Shown: positions 1 to 9,812 of the stretch, piece after piece
Layout of the letters: every line of letters begins with the position of its first letter
How positions within the stretch are numbered: the first letter of the stretch is position 1
Source of the DNA: Purpureocillium takamizusanense
Lineage: Eukaryota > Ascomycota > Sordariomycetes > Hypocreales > Ophiocordycipitaceae
Assembly (NCBI RefSeq): GCF_022605165.1
Contig: NC_063068.1
Coordinates: 1,798,001 to 1,862,000 of the forward strand
Direction: 5' to 3'
DNA length: 64,000 bases
The notes under the pieces: generated by a model
What the model was told of the DNA's origin: nothing
Seen by the model: the letters and a program-made list of their open reading frames with translations, nothing else
The model's database searches: none
Translations under genes and position numbers: made by a program

Positions 1-718
1 CACGGGCAGAGAGAACGAGAACCTCTCTCTCTGTTCCCCCACAATGTATGGAACACGTAGTAGCGAAAGCTGTGTGAGAGAATTGCCATGCGTGTCTCAC
101 TCGGGGGAGAGAACTGTCTCCCAGCCCAGGTTTCATCAGTTGGCACCGCACCAGACCGCGCCCCCGGCAGACTCATGTGGCAACGGGAAACCTCAATGAG
201 CGCAACGCGCCGGGCGTGGCCTGGGCGTGAGTGAGACAGGAACAGGGACCGAGGCGCTACAGGATGCGAACCGCAGCGTGCGCCGAAGCGAAACAGAAAC
301 GACAAAAAAGAAAATTTGAGACGACATCAATAAGACTTGTTACGAAAGCGCTGACCCCCCTGGATTTTCTTGACTTTTTTTTTTAATTCTGGTGGTGCCT
401 TGTCGGTCACATCTCGCAACATCGCCGGGTCAACGAACCAGGGAAAAAAGCAATACAGGTCTCTCTGTTTTACGAGATGGGAAAAGCTATGTACAAGATG
501 ACGGGCGCAAATCTCTGCGCTTCTCGCTGGTGGGCGGCCCGCCCAGTCTGTCTGTCTGTCTGTCGCTGCTCAATCAACGAACGGCATCTCGCCATTGATG
601 CAAAGAAGTGCGCAAATTGACCGAGGCGGCAGTGGAAAAAAAAAAAAAAAAAAAAAAAAGGCCGAGACACAACGGTCACAATGGTCGCCGCCTCAAGCCC
701 GGATGTAACGGTTGCAAA
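1..718. other. Intergenic, no gene seen
   Basis: I see no supportable coding region here. It holds a short CTGT tetranucleotide run near 546-564 and a 24-base A tract at 636-659, both just downstream (in gene orientation) of the hydrolase gene that ends at 719. The short ORFs lack codon structure and recognisable motifs. Confidence 0.6.
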
Positions 719-2058
719 TCACACCTCGGCCTTGAGAAAGTCGTGAATGGCCTTGTACGTGAATGCCGAGCTGTAGCCCAGGTTGAGACCATGGCCGGCC
801 TCGGGCACAACGGTGGCGTTGAACGCCTTGGCCTTGCTGAAGCTGCGCTTGGACATGGCGAGTAAGTTGGGATAAGGCTCGGTGATGTTCATGGCCGCGA
901 GGGGCTTGGTGTTGGTGCAGTCGCCACCGCAGAATGGCACGTCGCGGTCTGGTTTGAACCCGAATACATGTCAGTGGTCTGAGCCTCGAGAGAGAGACAG
1001 AGAAAGAGAAATGTAATGCACTATTAGTGGTACATACCTCCAGTGATTATGAGGACCGAGCCGGTAAACTTGTTCGTCATGCCCGTCGAGCCGACGGTGA
1101 GCAGCTCGCCCACAGCCGCAGGCTGGCCCTTTTGAGCAGCCACGCACAGCAAGTCGGGATCGAAGTCGTCGGGGCCGAAGAAGTCGATGTGGACGCCAAT
1201 GTCAGACTTGGGCGCGACGTAGCCGACCGCGTACTTGTCCTTGAGGTGGTGGTTCTCCTTGACCGGCGCAAAGTTGCTCCCCAGCGCGAAATTGCCCATG
1301 AAGCTCGGGACCTGGCTGAAGCCCGTAAGGACGATGCCGTTGGTGATGTCGGGATACCGGTCGACGAGGGCAAACGTCATGGCCGAGCCGAAGGAGTGGC
1401 CAACGTGGACCACCTTCTTGTGCTGCTGGGAGACGCCGGGGAGCTTGCCGCCCTTGACAATGTCCGTGAGGGCCTTGAGCGCGGCAACCTCGAGGAAGAT
1501 TTGGATGTCGTTGACCGGATCGCCGTGGGAGGAGGCGCCGATGCCCAGGCGGTCCCAGGACAGGGTCGAGTACTTTGCATCAAGAGCCTTGTTGACGTAG
1601 CTGTAGTTGTGGTTGTGGTAAGGAAAGTCCCAGTAGCTGCGGTCGAAGCCGACGCCGTGCGTCAAGATCTGGAGGCTGTCGCTGGGTCCGCCACTTGGTT
1701 CGCAGTAGGTTGTGGCGAGCGTGTAGTCGCCTTGGACCGTCTTGTACTACACGAGGGGACTCCTGTCAGCCATTGACCACACCACCACCACCAATGACAA
1801 GATATATATATATACATATATATATCACAAGTAAGAAAGACTTACACCCTTGAGAACGGTCTTTGTGTAGTTAAAGTTTTGCCTGGCGAGGCGGAGGAAG
1901 ACGTTTGTCACCTCGATCTCGGTCGCCGGCGGCTTGACGTCGAAGTCGCCATTGCGGGCGCTAATGCTAATGGGCACGTTGATGTTTCTGCAGTTTCTGG
2001 CTGCCACTTCGGCGGCAGCAGCGGCCAGCGCCACGAGGATGGCCGCCGACTTGAACAT
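719..2058 (-). CDS. Secreted alpha/beta-hydrolase fold protein
   Basis: Three exons, 2058-1846, 1746-1038 and 948-719, encode 383 residues. Phases match at both junctions, and each intron begins GTAAG or GTATG and ends AG. The N-terminus is hydrophobic and Ala/Val-rich (about residues 1-20), which fits a signal peptide. The alpha/beta-hydrolase (PF12697-like) signatures are the nucleophile elbow GHSFG, an oxyanion-side region with THGVGFDRSYWD, a late acid region ITGDRDVPFCGGDC, and a C-terminal EAGHGLNLGY that supplies the catalytic His. Several N-x-S/T sites and cysteines suit an extracellular esterase or lipase-like enzyme. The first intron contains an AT dinucleotide tract (about 1802-1825). 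The substrate cannot be told from sequence. The start at 2058 is the first ATG that gives the signal sequence. An upstream in-frame extension exists but lacks coding character. Confidence 0.85.
1802..1826. repeat. AT dinucleotide microsatellite in intron 1
   Basis: An interrupted (AT)n tract lies inside the first intron of the secreted hydrolase gene (intron 1747-1845). It is non-coding and likely length-variable. Confidence 0.8.
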
Positions 2059-3548
2059 GATGGGGGACTGGATAGGTATGTGTGTGCAGGTTCCACCACG
2101 GCCCTGGCTGGTATCCAAAGGAACCGTCCGTCGTAGCAGGCGGGTGCCGAAAAAGCAACAAGGAAAAATAAAGATATAATGATAAAGCGACAAGGAGCGT
2201 GAACGCGCGGGAACCCGGCGGCTCGCGATCGAGAGAGCCTTGCCGATTATGCAGGTTTGAGCGAGCGGTCAAGGGGGGGGGGGGTCTCTCTCCCAGGAGC
2301 TAGAGAGGGCTGGCGGTGCCCCGGGGTGTTTATACACGCAGCAGCGGCGCGGCGGGCAGGGCCGGTGCCCCGGGACGATCCAGTTCTCGGAGATCGTGTT
2401 GGCGGCCGTGCTCAAGCTCCGTCATGGAAGAGCGAGCAGGGGCGGACCGGAAGCAACAAGCAGATCGCCCTCCCCATCATCAATAAACTTTGGCCCTCCA
2501 ACGAGGTATGATGATTATTATTACTCTGGGTACGTGCATCTCCGGTGCGCCGCGTCCCATCACGAGGTCAACACCAAACCATTTTTACGATATCTTGGCG
2601 ACGGGACGAAGAGCCGGCCGGCCCTTCGACGTTGGCTGCTGCGCGCCAGGAATGATGCTCAGTCGGCCGCCCGCCCGGGCCGTGCTAGAATGGGTGGTCC
2701 TCCAAGATGGCATGGCTACCAGCTACTACTAACACCGACCGACCGTTCTGGCTGGGGTGGGAACTAACTAGTTACTGCAGTAGCACGGAGATCGGCCGGG
2801 GCGGGAGGCGGTTCCCATGGTCTCAACAGGGACCTCGATCGGATATCAGACGGTTGGAGCTACTAGATGCGATGCGGGATACGAACCCCGGTGCAGCAGC
2901 ACGCAGCCTCTCACCGTGAACGGACAAAAAAGCACTCACTGACGACGAAGAGGAACGCCCAGTTAGTGTGTCCGGACGAGCCTTGCCGAGCCCGGTGTTG
3001 TTGGGGTCGAAAGACCAGCAGGCTGACCTGCCCTGTCGTGGAGCCGATGCGAGAAGCACGGTAGCGTGCTTCGTACATGAAGAGCGCATGCTGTAGTATT
3101 GCTTTTAGTGCCGGGAGCCCCCAACATCCGAATGCCGTGGCTGGTGACAAATATGCATGTATGTTCTTCGTATGCTGCTCGCTCGCTCTTTGACATTGGC
3201 TCGCAGTAGCAGCCCAAGGTTCCCTCCCCCCGGAGCAGATCGCGATCAGCACCTGTGTGTAGTATCCACGGTTGCTCGCTCGCGGGTACTCTCGCGTGAT
3301 GTGGCGTCAGCCGTGGCGTCCGGGCGCGACCGAGGGAGGCACGGACGGCGCTACTTCCACTACAACCAGCTCGGAAAGTTGGGTTTGTAAAGGTCAAAGG
3401 CAGCATGTTGGAGATCAAGTAAAAACGGGTGGCGTCAAGTGGGCTTGGTTGGATGGATCATGGATGCATGTCCTTGTGGATTGCAAAAGCCATCACAAGT
3501 CACAACTGCAGGTGTAAACATTGATGAGTCTGTCTGTCTTTTCCCCAG

Positions 3549-3576
3549 CTGACTGACTGACTGACTGACTGACTGA
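3549..3576. repeat. (CTGA)n tetranucleotide repeat
   Basis: About seven tandem copies of a CTGA/GACT unit. A second tetranucleotide tract of a different unit follows about 125 bp later. Confidence 0.9.
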
Positions 3577-3700
3577 CGAGGGGCTGGGAGGGAGGACAAT
3601 GCACGGCAGTAGTACAAAGTACACACCCGCCGCCCAGCGGAAGAGCGAGGGGCAGGAAAGAAAAAAGACAAGGGCCCAGAAACTTTGTTGTAGTACAAGG

Positions 3701-3728
3701 GTGAGTGAGTGAGTGAGTGAGTGAGTGA
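3701..3728. repeat. (GTGA)n tetranucleotide repeat
   Basis: Seven tandem GTGA units in an intergenic region, close to the CTGA tract. Confidence 0.9.
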
Positions 3729-4877
3729 ACGAGCGCCCCCAAGAAACGGCGCTCCCAACATAAATGGGCCTGTGTGTCTCAGTTCCGGCGGCGCCGCGAT
3801 TTCGAGATCAAGTGTCATCAAGATCTGCATTTCGTCATCTTAAGTGGCCGAATCATGAAAAAGCAAGAGGGGGACCGACCGCCTGGTCGGGGCTCGAGAG
3901 CTTGGACCCTCTCCAAGCCCCCCACGGCCCGCTGAGTCTGATGGTACTATTAGTGGTGGTGGTGATGGGTGGTGGAGGCGGACGTGGGGTGCGCTCCTCT
4001 GCCGGACTGACAGCCAGACTGTTTGTTGTTGTTGTAGTTGTAGGTAACATGTTGGGTTGCGCTTTGCATGAGAATGTACGGAGAACGAACTGTACGGTAC
4101 CGGAGATGTGGACGGCGGCATTTGATCCAACATCAAATGGCCTCACTCAGCTCCTTCAATCCGATGGAGACGGAACATGAAGCCGACGAACCCGTGGGCC
4201 CAGCTCTACTACCTAGCCAACAACAAGCCACTGCATGGACAAAGTATATACTATTGATGCAATACGCAGTGTGGGCCAACTATGACTGAGTGAGTGGTTT
4301 GTTTTCTCTTGCACCGGACAGATTCCAAATCCTCATTGTTAGTTCGTCCATCAACAATGTGCCAAGAGCGGCTTGTCCGTCCGGTGAGCGGTCGCGTCCT
4401 CCATCCGTCGTCGTCGTCGTCACCATCACTTATGACGACCGCAAGACGAGCACGAACTGCGGAAATAAGGCACGATCGAGCACCGCCCCGTGCCTCATTC
4501 CGGCCTGGCGGCAGGACATAGCGCGCGCTGGGGTTTGTGTTAGTGCGTTCGCTGGCGGTTGCGGTCTGGTCTGGTGCCTCTTGCAGTCGTTGACGTGAGG
4601 AATGTGTTATTAGCGTTGCATCATCATAAACGCTCTTTTTTGGCAGTTCGCCTCACCCCCCCGACAACTGCCGGCATCTATCTGCCAGGCGATTTTCTGA
4701 TTAGTTACCTGTTTCTTTGGAGCCTTCTGATGTCATGTTATGTCCATGCGGGCGCGCAGCTTGGCCCTTTCTCGATGGGACCGGACGGACGGACTAGTCA
4801 CCAGACGTCGTGACCGTTGTTTGTTGCCCAGTCTGCGTGCAATCAAACCAAGCATGCAATGAATGACTCGACTCGTG

Positions 4878-4900
4878 CACACACACACACACACACACAC
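4878..4900. repeat. (CA)n dinucleotide repeat
   Basis: A pure CA dinucleotide run of about 23 bases in non-coding DNA. Confidence 0.9.
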
Positions 4901-6031
4901 TTTGCCCGGTAGAGTCGAGGCCGGTCGTCACCGCCGGGGCGGGAACTTTGTTATAGCATGGATGACGATGCATGTAGTATATGTACCAACTTAACTTAGT
5001 ACGCAGCATGCATGTTGGTTCCTGCGTCGTCCGACTACTACTACGGTCACGTTGTCAAGATCGGGGTCGCTGCCGATCCGACCGAGGCTCTCTCTAGACT
5101 CTCCTCCGCCTGAATGAAACCAACCAGACAGACAGACTGGATACCACCTGCCCTAGTTGCTGCTGCACAGGGTTCCCGTGTCCGGTCTCACTGTCGTCGG
5201 AGTTGCGTCCAACGGCATCCTGTATCAATAGACTGGGGCGAGCTCCGCGTGCAAACCGGGCGGGGGTAGACGGGCTGGCGCGCCTTGCGTCCAGACTCCC
5301 GGCGAGGCGAGACCTGAGAGGGCCATTGAGAGTTAGTTGCTGAGGGTTTGTGCGACCAGACACTTGCAGCGGGCGGGTAGGCAACTTGAAATGCATGCAG
5401 GCAGGCCGCATGGGACTTGCTGCTGCAGCCGGCAGTTGTGGCAAGGCTCTGTGCACATCAGCCAGCATTGATTGCATTGACACGCAAGGTCCGCTCCCAG
5501 CAAGTACGTAGTTCGGGCGACGGCGACCAGGGAGAGAGTTCATTACCGTGCTGATGGTAACTAACTTAGTGAACTAACGTAGCATCCAAAAGGGGCATCG
5601 CCGGCGGCCGAGCCCGGATGGACGACGTTAAGGACTTGCGACTGGACGGGTGGCGGCCTGTCCGTCCCCTCTCTCCACTCTCCTCCTTCTCTCTCCCTCT
5701 CACTCTCACCCTCCCTCCCTGTCACTGCTTCCATCGCTGTTCCCTGCCCTGCCAGCCTGGTCTGTGCTACTGCTGCTGTTGTTGCTGCTCCACGCCGCCG
5801 CCGCTTCGGCAGGCAATCTTGTGTGACGCCAACAAGTGAGGAGGATCCTTCGGCATCGGCACTTCTGGCTTTGCTTTCACGCACCCGGACGGCCAGGCAC
5901 TCTAGTCATCTTTCACCATTGACGGAGATAACAGTCCGTTCCCACCTGTAAGTTTCGGGCCCGCCCTGCACGAGAGCGAGCGAGTGAGCGGTGGGCGGGC
6001 GTGTCCGCGACGCAGCGACCTCTCCGCGGTC

Positions 6032-7231
6032 ATGGCGGCGCGCTCCCCTCTTCACCCCGCCGAGTCGGGCGGCGCTTCCCAGTCGAAGACGACTGGTAGT
6101 GGTGTGAATCAATACTCTTTGCGCGGCGTCGAGGAGTGGGCGTCGCTGCTGCGCGACGGCCCGCGACGGCCGCTGCTCACGCACATCAACGCCGACACGA
6201 CGTGGCTGATCCAGCTGCCCTGGCCGGCTCCATCATCACCATCGTCGTCGTCGTCGTCGTCGTCGTCGCCGCAGCCGTTGCGGCCGCCGGGGCGAACGCA
6301 CTTCAACGTCCTCGTGGACCCGTGGCTCGACGGCCCGCAGAGCGACGTCGCGTCTTGGTTCAGCACGCAGTGGCACGTCGTCCCCTCGGGGGTCGCCACC
6401 ATCGCGGAGCTGAACCTGCTGCTGCGACACGTCGAGACGACGACGACTCACGGCGCAGTCGGTCCTGGTCCCGGTCCCGGTCCCGGTCCCGGTCCTGTCT
6501 TGTCTCGCACGCCGGCCGAGGAGAATGCCGTCGGCGAGCCGTGTTTCGTCGACGCCGTTGTCGTGTCACACGAGTTTACCGATCACTGCCACCGCGCCAC
6601 GCTCCAGGAGCTGCCCGCGAGCACGCCCGTCTTCGCGACCGACGTCGCGGCGGACCTCATCCGCAGCTGGGGCCACTTCGACGCCGTCGTCACCATCCCC
6701 GCCCTCGGGCCCGACGTGTCGTGGAGGCGCCTCACGGGCGTCGGCCCCCTGCCGGACTGGCTCGCCGTCGGTCGCGTCATCACCCCTGGGAACGCGCTGT
6801 ACTACCACTCGGCCATCCTGGTCGCGTTTGACCTGGACGACGGCGGGGGCGGTGACGGCAGCGGCAGCGGCGAAGCCATCGTCTACGCGCCGCACGGCAT
6901 CGCCGCCGAGGACCTCGCCGGCGTGCCCGCGTCGAGCGGCCTGCGCACGCTCGCCCTGCTCCACGGCCTGCACGACGTGCGCATCTGGCTCGCCAAGCAG
7001 CTCAACCTCGGCGCCCTCAACGGGCTGCGCGCCGTGGCCGCGAGCGGCGCGCGGTACTGGGTCGCGACGCACGACGAGGTCAAGACGGGCGGCGGGCTCA
7101 TCGCGCCGCTGCTGCGCCGCACAGCGTACTCGATGCGTGACGCCGTGGCGCACGAGGAGGCGCGGATGGATGTCGTGCCCGAGTATACATTTGCGGAGCT
7201 AGGATCCGGAGATGGGCTGGTGTTGGCGTAG
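6032..7231 (+). CDS. Metallo-beta-lactamase-fold domain protein
   Basis: Single exon of 399 residues. The ATG at 6032 has a good context (GGTCATGGCG). The frame is open further upstream, but only from a GTG. The layout resembles fungal metallo-beta-lactamase-superfamily proteins: an N-terminal LTHINADTTWLIQLP strand region, HFNVLVDPWLDGPQSDV, then VVVSHEFTDHCH, which looks like a degenerate HxHxDH metal site, ATDVAADLIRSWGHFD, and a late IVYAPHGI. Only some of the expected metal ligands are evident, so activity is uncertain. Two low-complexity inserts interrupt the fold: poly-Ser near residue 70-80 (TCG repeat, 6241-6268) and a Gly-Pro run (GGTCCC repeat, 6460-6496). It runs tail to tail with the FAD oxidoreductase 287 bp away. 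The substrate is unknown. Confidence 0.75.
   Translation: MAARSPLHPAESGGASQSKTTGSGVNQYSLRGVEEWASLLRDGPRRPLLTHINADTTWLIQLPWPAPSSPSSSSSSSSSPQPLRPPGRTHFNVLVDPWLDGPQSDVASWFSTQWHVVPSGVATIAELNLLLRHVETTTTHGAVGPGPGPGPGPGPVLSRTPAEENAVGEPCFVDAVVVSHEFTDHCHRATLQELPASTPVFATDVAADLIRSWGHFDAVVTIPALGPDVSWRRLTGVGPLPDWLAVGRVITPGNALYYHSAILVAFDLDDGGGGDGSGSGEAIVYAPHGIAAEDLAGVPASSGLRTLALLHGLHDVRIWLAKQLNLGALNGLRAVAASGARYWVATHDEVKTGGGLIAPLLRRTAYSMRDAVAHEEARMDVVPEYTFAELGSGDGLVLA
6241..6268 (+). repeat. (TCG)n coding microsatellite, poly-Ser
   Basis: Tandem TCG codons encode a serine run inside the metallo-beta-lactamase-fold protein. Confidence 0.9.
6460..6496 (+). repeat. (GGTCCC)n coding hexanucleotide repeat
   Basis: Tandem GGTCCC units encode a Gly-Pro repeat in the metallo-beta-lactamase-fold protein. 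The unit is in frame, so unit gain or loss would change length without breaking the reading frame. Confidence 0.9.
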
Positions 7232-7518
7232 ATGATGATGCATTGACGCCGGTCACGATGCTGACGAGTTCGATGAGATACGCGTATATATAGTTATTTT
7301 CTCTCCTTGAGGATGCCTATAGTCGACAAGATGTTATATGAACCAGTACACAAGAGTTGGTATGAATTTGGTAGCTCCTGACCAAAGATGGTCTCCGCAT
7401 AACAATACAGCAACGCCGTTTACTTTCCTCTATTCCATGAATTACATCTCACCCTTGACGCTCAGCTCTCCGTCTCTATCCCATCGTCAACTCCAATACC
7501 CGCCGCACCTTCACGCAA

Positions 7519-8760
7519 TTACAGCTCGTCCCTCGCATCCAGCTCCGCATTCATCGCCGCCACCATGCCCGCCGCCGCAAACGTCCCCATCTCCAGCGCC
7601 TTGGCGACGCTGCGCATCGGCGTCGCCATGTCTCCCGCCACGAAGCAGCCGTCCACGCCCTCGGCCTCGTAGCCCATCGAGCCGGCCCGCACGCGCACCT
7701 CCCCGGCCGCGCCCATCTGCAGGCCCAACCCGGCAACCAGATCCGAGGCGCGCTGCTCCACCGCCGGGTGGTTCGCCACGAAGCCCTCGGTCGCGCTCGT
7801 GCCGTCTGCAAAGTACAGAGTGACGGCCGTGCTGCTGCTGCTGCTGCCGGCGGCTGCGTCGCTGCTACTACCGTCCCCTTGTTGGTGGATTTGCTCTTGT
7901 TGCTGCTGCTGTTGTTCTTGATGTTGGTGTCGTGGATGTGCCATCGCCACGCGTGCGATGCGCCGCGTATCAAACCGAATCTTGCTGCTGCGTAGCTTCT
8001 CCCGCGTCGCCGCCGCGAGTTCCTCGTCGCCGTTGGTGTACACGGTGACGGAGTGCGCTAGGCGCTTGACCATGGGCGTGACGTGCGCGAGCATCTCCGG
8101 CGAGGCCATGATGCCGCCCGCCAGCACGCCCGCCGACTCGGCCCCGCGCTCCTCGAACCCGTGGCAGAACATGCAGTGGAAGATGCCCCTGCCCCAGCAC
8201 TCGCCGTACCCGGGTACGTCTTCTTCGGGGAACACGTCCCGCACGCCCGTCCCGAGCGCGAGCTTGCGTCCCGTGTACACGTTGCCCTGCGCGTCCGTCG
8301 CCTCGAAGAGCCACTGCTTTTGCTTCCCCCCGCTCGTCGCCGCCGTATCCTTGCCGTCGCTCGCAGATCCGTCGGTGGCGTTGGCAGCGACTCCTGATCG
8401 CTGATGAGGACGGGAGGAGGAGGAGGAGGAGGAGGAGGAAGAGCCGGCGAGGGCGACAGGGGCCTCGAACTTGCGCAGCCGAGTGACGGTCGCGCTGCGA
8501 AACTCAATCGACGCGTACCGCTCCCGCAGGTCCCGCCGGATCTTGTCGCGAAACGACGCGGGGCTCGCGTGGTCGAAGCCCGGGACCGTGTGCATGTGCT
8601 CGGCGCGCGCGTTGCGGTACTCGCCCGAGTCGAGCACGAGCGCCGAGTAGACCTGGCGCGCGAGCCCGACGGCCATGGAGAGGCCCGCCGGCCCGCCGCC
8701 GACGATGAGCACGTCGTAGAGCTTGGAACCGGCGGCGGTGGTGGTGGTGACGTGCGCCAT
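7519..8760 (-). CDS. Thioredoxin-reductase/GliT-like FAD oxidoreductase
   Basis: Single exon of 413 residues, starting at the ATG at 8760 so that the FAD-binding strand follows within 20 residues. An in-frame extension to 8895 is open, but its translation does not look like this family. It has an N-terminal dinucleotide-binding motif (DVLIVGGGPAGLSMAVGLAR), a redox-active CxxC in FHCMFCHGFE, and a C-terminal FAD motif with GCFVAGDMATPMRSVAKAL. This is the layout of fungal low-molecular-weight thioredoxin-reductase-like FAD enzymes, which include GliT-type dithiol oxidases of secondary metabolism. Two low-complexity inserts occur: poly-Ser around residues 110-120, and a Gln-rich/Ser-rich stretch around residues 260-300 in the NADPH-domain region. 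No biosynthetic cluster genes lie nearby, so a dithiol-oxidase role is inference from the family only. Confidence 0.85.
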   Translation of the reverse strand: MAHVTTTTAAGSKLYDVLIVGGGPAGLSMAVGLARQVYSALVLDSGEYRNARAEHMHTVPGFDHASPASFRDKIRRDLRERYASIEFRSATVTRLRKFEAPVALAGSSSSSSSSSSRPHQRSGVAANATDGSASDGKDTAATSGGKQKQWLFEATDAQGNVYTGRKLALGTGVRDVFPEEDVPGYGECWGRGIFHCMFCHGFEERGAESAGVLAGGIMASPEMLAHVTPMVKRLAHSVTVYTNGDEELAAATREKLRSSKIRFDTRRIARVAMAHPRHQHQEQQQQQQEQIHQQGDGSSSDAAAGSSSSSTAVTLYFADGTSATEGFVANHPAVEQRASDLVAGLGLQMGAAGEVRVRAGSMGYEAEGVDGCFVAGDMATPMRSVAKALEMGTFAAAGMVAAMNAELDARDEL

Positions 8761-9812
8761 TTCTTCTTCTTTCCGTTTCTCCGGTGTGCTATTGATTGAA
8801 CTGAGTAAAACTGTTCTGTACCCTGTATTGGTTTGTATATAAATGAGGTTTCTTTGTGAAGTTGCTGTGAGATGCTTATCGGCCGTAGAAGCCATTCCCG
8901 TACACTCCGGCCGCGTCCTTTATACCATTTCTGCAAACCACACAGCTTCCACGAACCGGCTTGCGTCATCACCCCATGGCATCATTGCACCCATCTATCC
9001 TCGCATGACTCTTTTAGCCCCGGACTAGGCGGCGCGTGCAGCATCCGGCGCAGCAGGCCGGCGCCGTTGGCGACGGAACACAGCACAAAAGTCTCCGGCC
9101 GGCGCCGTGCTGGAGCCGAAAAAGTGGGGCCGAATCTAGAAGTCGCCGGTATCTCTCCGTACGGCATCGCCGACGGGGTCCCGGAGTCCGGAAGGGTGCG
9201 CGGAGATGACGTGGAGTCCGACAGGTCACACAACAGTCACGGGCAAGCCTACTGGTTGCGGCCCCCGAGGCAGGCCCCATGGTCAGATGACGCCTTTCTT
9301 CGCATTATGGTTGGTGTTAGCGTTGTCCCCCAAGCCTTGGGTTCACGGATGCATTGGCGAGCAGCAAGCAGGTACGAAGTACGAAACAAATGAGCAACCC
9401 AAAATATGCGGTCGTTGCTTTAGGTATAATTTCTAATTCTCGTGACAAAAACGCCAGTTACCGGTAACGGCAAAGATAAAGAGTTCAAAACAAAGGAGCG
9501 CTCGACGCCCGCCAGCATACATGCCGCCATCCCACACGTCCTGCTAGTATACACATGGCGCAGGACCACAACCGGCCTCGCGTCAACTCGAAGCGTCTGC
9601 AGTTCGCTCGAGTGCGACAAGACCATGTACCAAAGAAGGAGGGCTGCGCGCAGCCTGGCCATTCGTCTATCCCACCGCGTTCGAAACCGAGATGTACAAC
9701 ATCTAGTACAAATAGAGGTACACTGGGCTTTTGAGGACCAGTCCGTTGCGCATTGGCATTGCGTCTTCTCGAAATCCCGGCGGGGCACGGGGGGATTCCC
9801 TTTGCGGACCTG
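8761..9812. other. Intergenic, no gene seen
   Basis: Promoter side of the FAD oxidoreductase and 3' flank of the acidic orphan gene. A TATATAAA-like sequence lies near 8836-8843, about 75 bp upstream of the oxidoreductase start, but on the opposite strand sense. A GTACGAAGTAC inverted motif lies near 9375. The ORFs present (for example 9442-9906) have no recognisable features. Confidence 0.5.

Larger units (their letters stand above)
2059..6031. other. 4-kb intergenic region with microsatellites
   Basis: No convincing gene was found on either strand. The region contains an 11-base G run near 2274-2284, (CTGA)n at 3549-3576, (GTGA)n at 3701-3728 and (CA)n at 4878-4900. Its left part is the promoter of the secreted hydrolase (transcribed leftward). 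Its right end is the promoter of the metallo-beta-lactamase-fold gene. ORFs of 138-149 codons at 3764-4180 (+) and 5094-5543 (-) have low-complexity or arginine/proline-rich translations and no recognisable domains. Confidence 0.6.

Noticed and set aside
1027..1776. 249-codon open frame antisense to the secreted hydrolase
   Set aside because: It is the complementary-strand shadow of a clear gene; its valine/arginine-rich product mirrors the codon bias of the sense strand.
2860..2910. Possible tRNA T-arm on the minus strand (GGGGTTCGTATCCC)
   Set aside because: Only three T-stem pairs form, no A-box or acceptor/anticodon stems are found upstream, and no terminator T run is placed correctly.
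3764..4180. 138-codon ORF with hydrophobic valine runs
   Set aside because: The hydrophobic runs are translations of GTG/GTT simple repeats; no signal peptide order or domain supports a gene.
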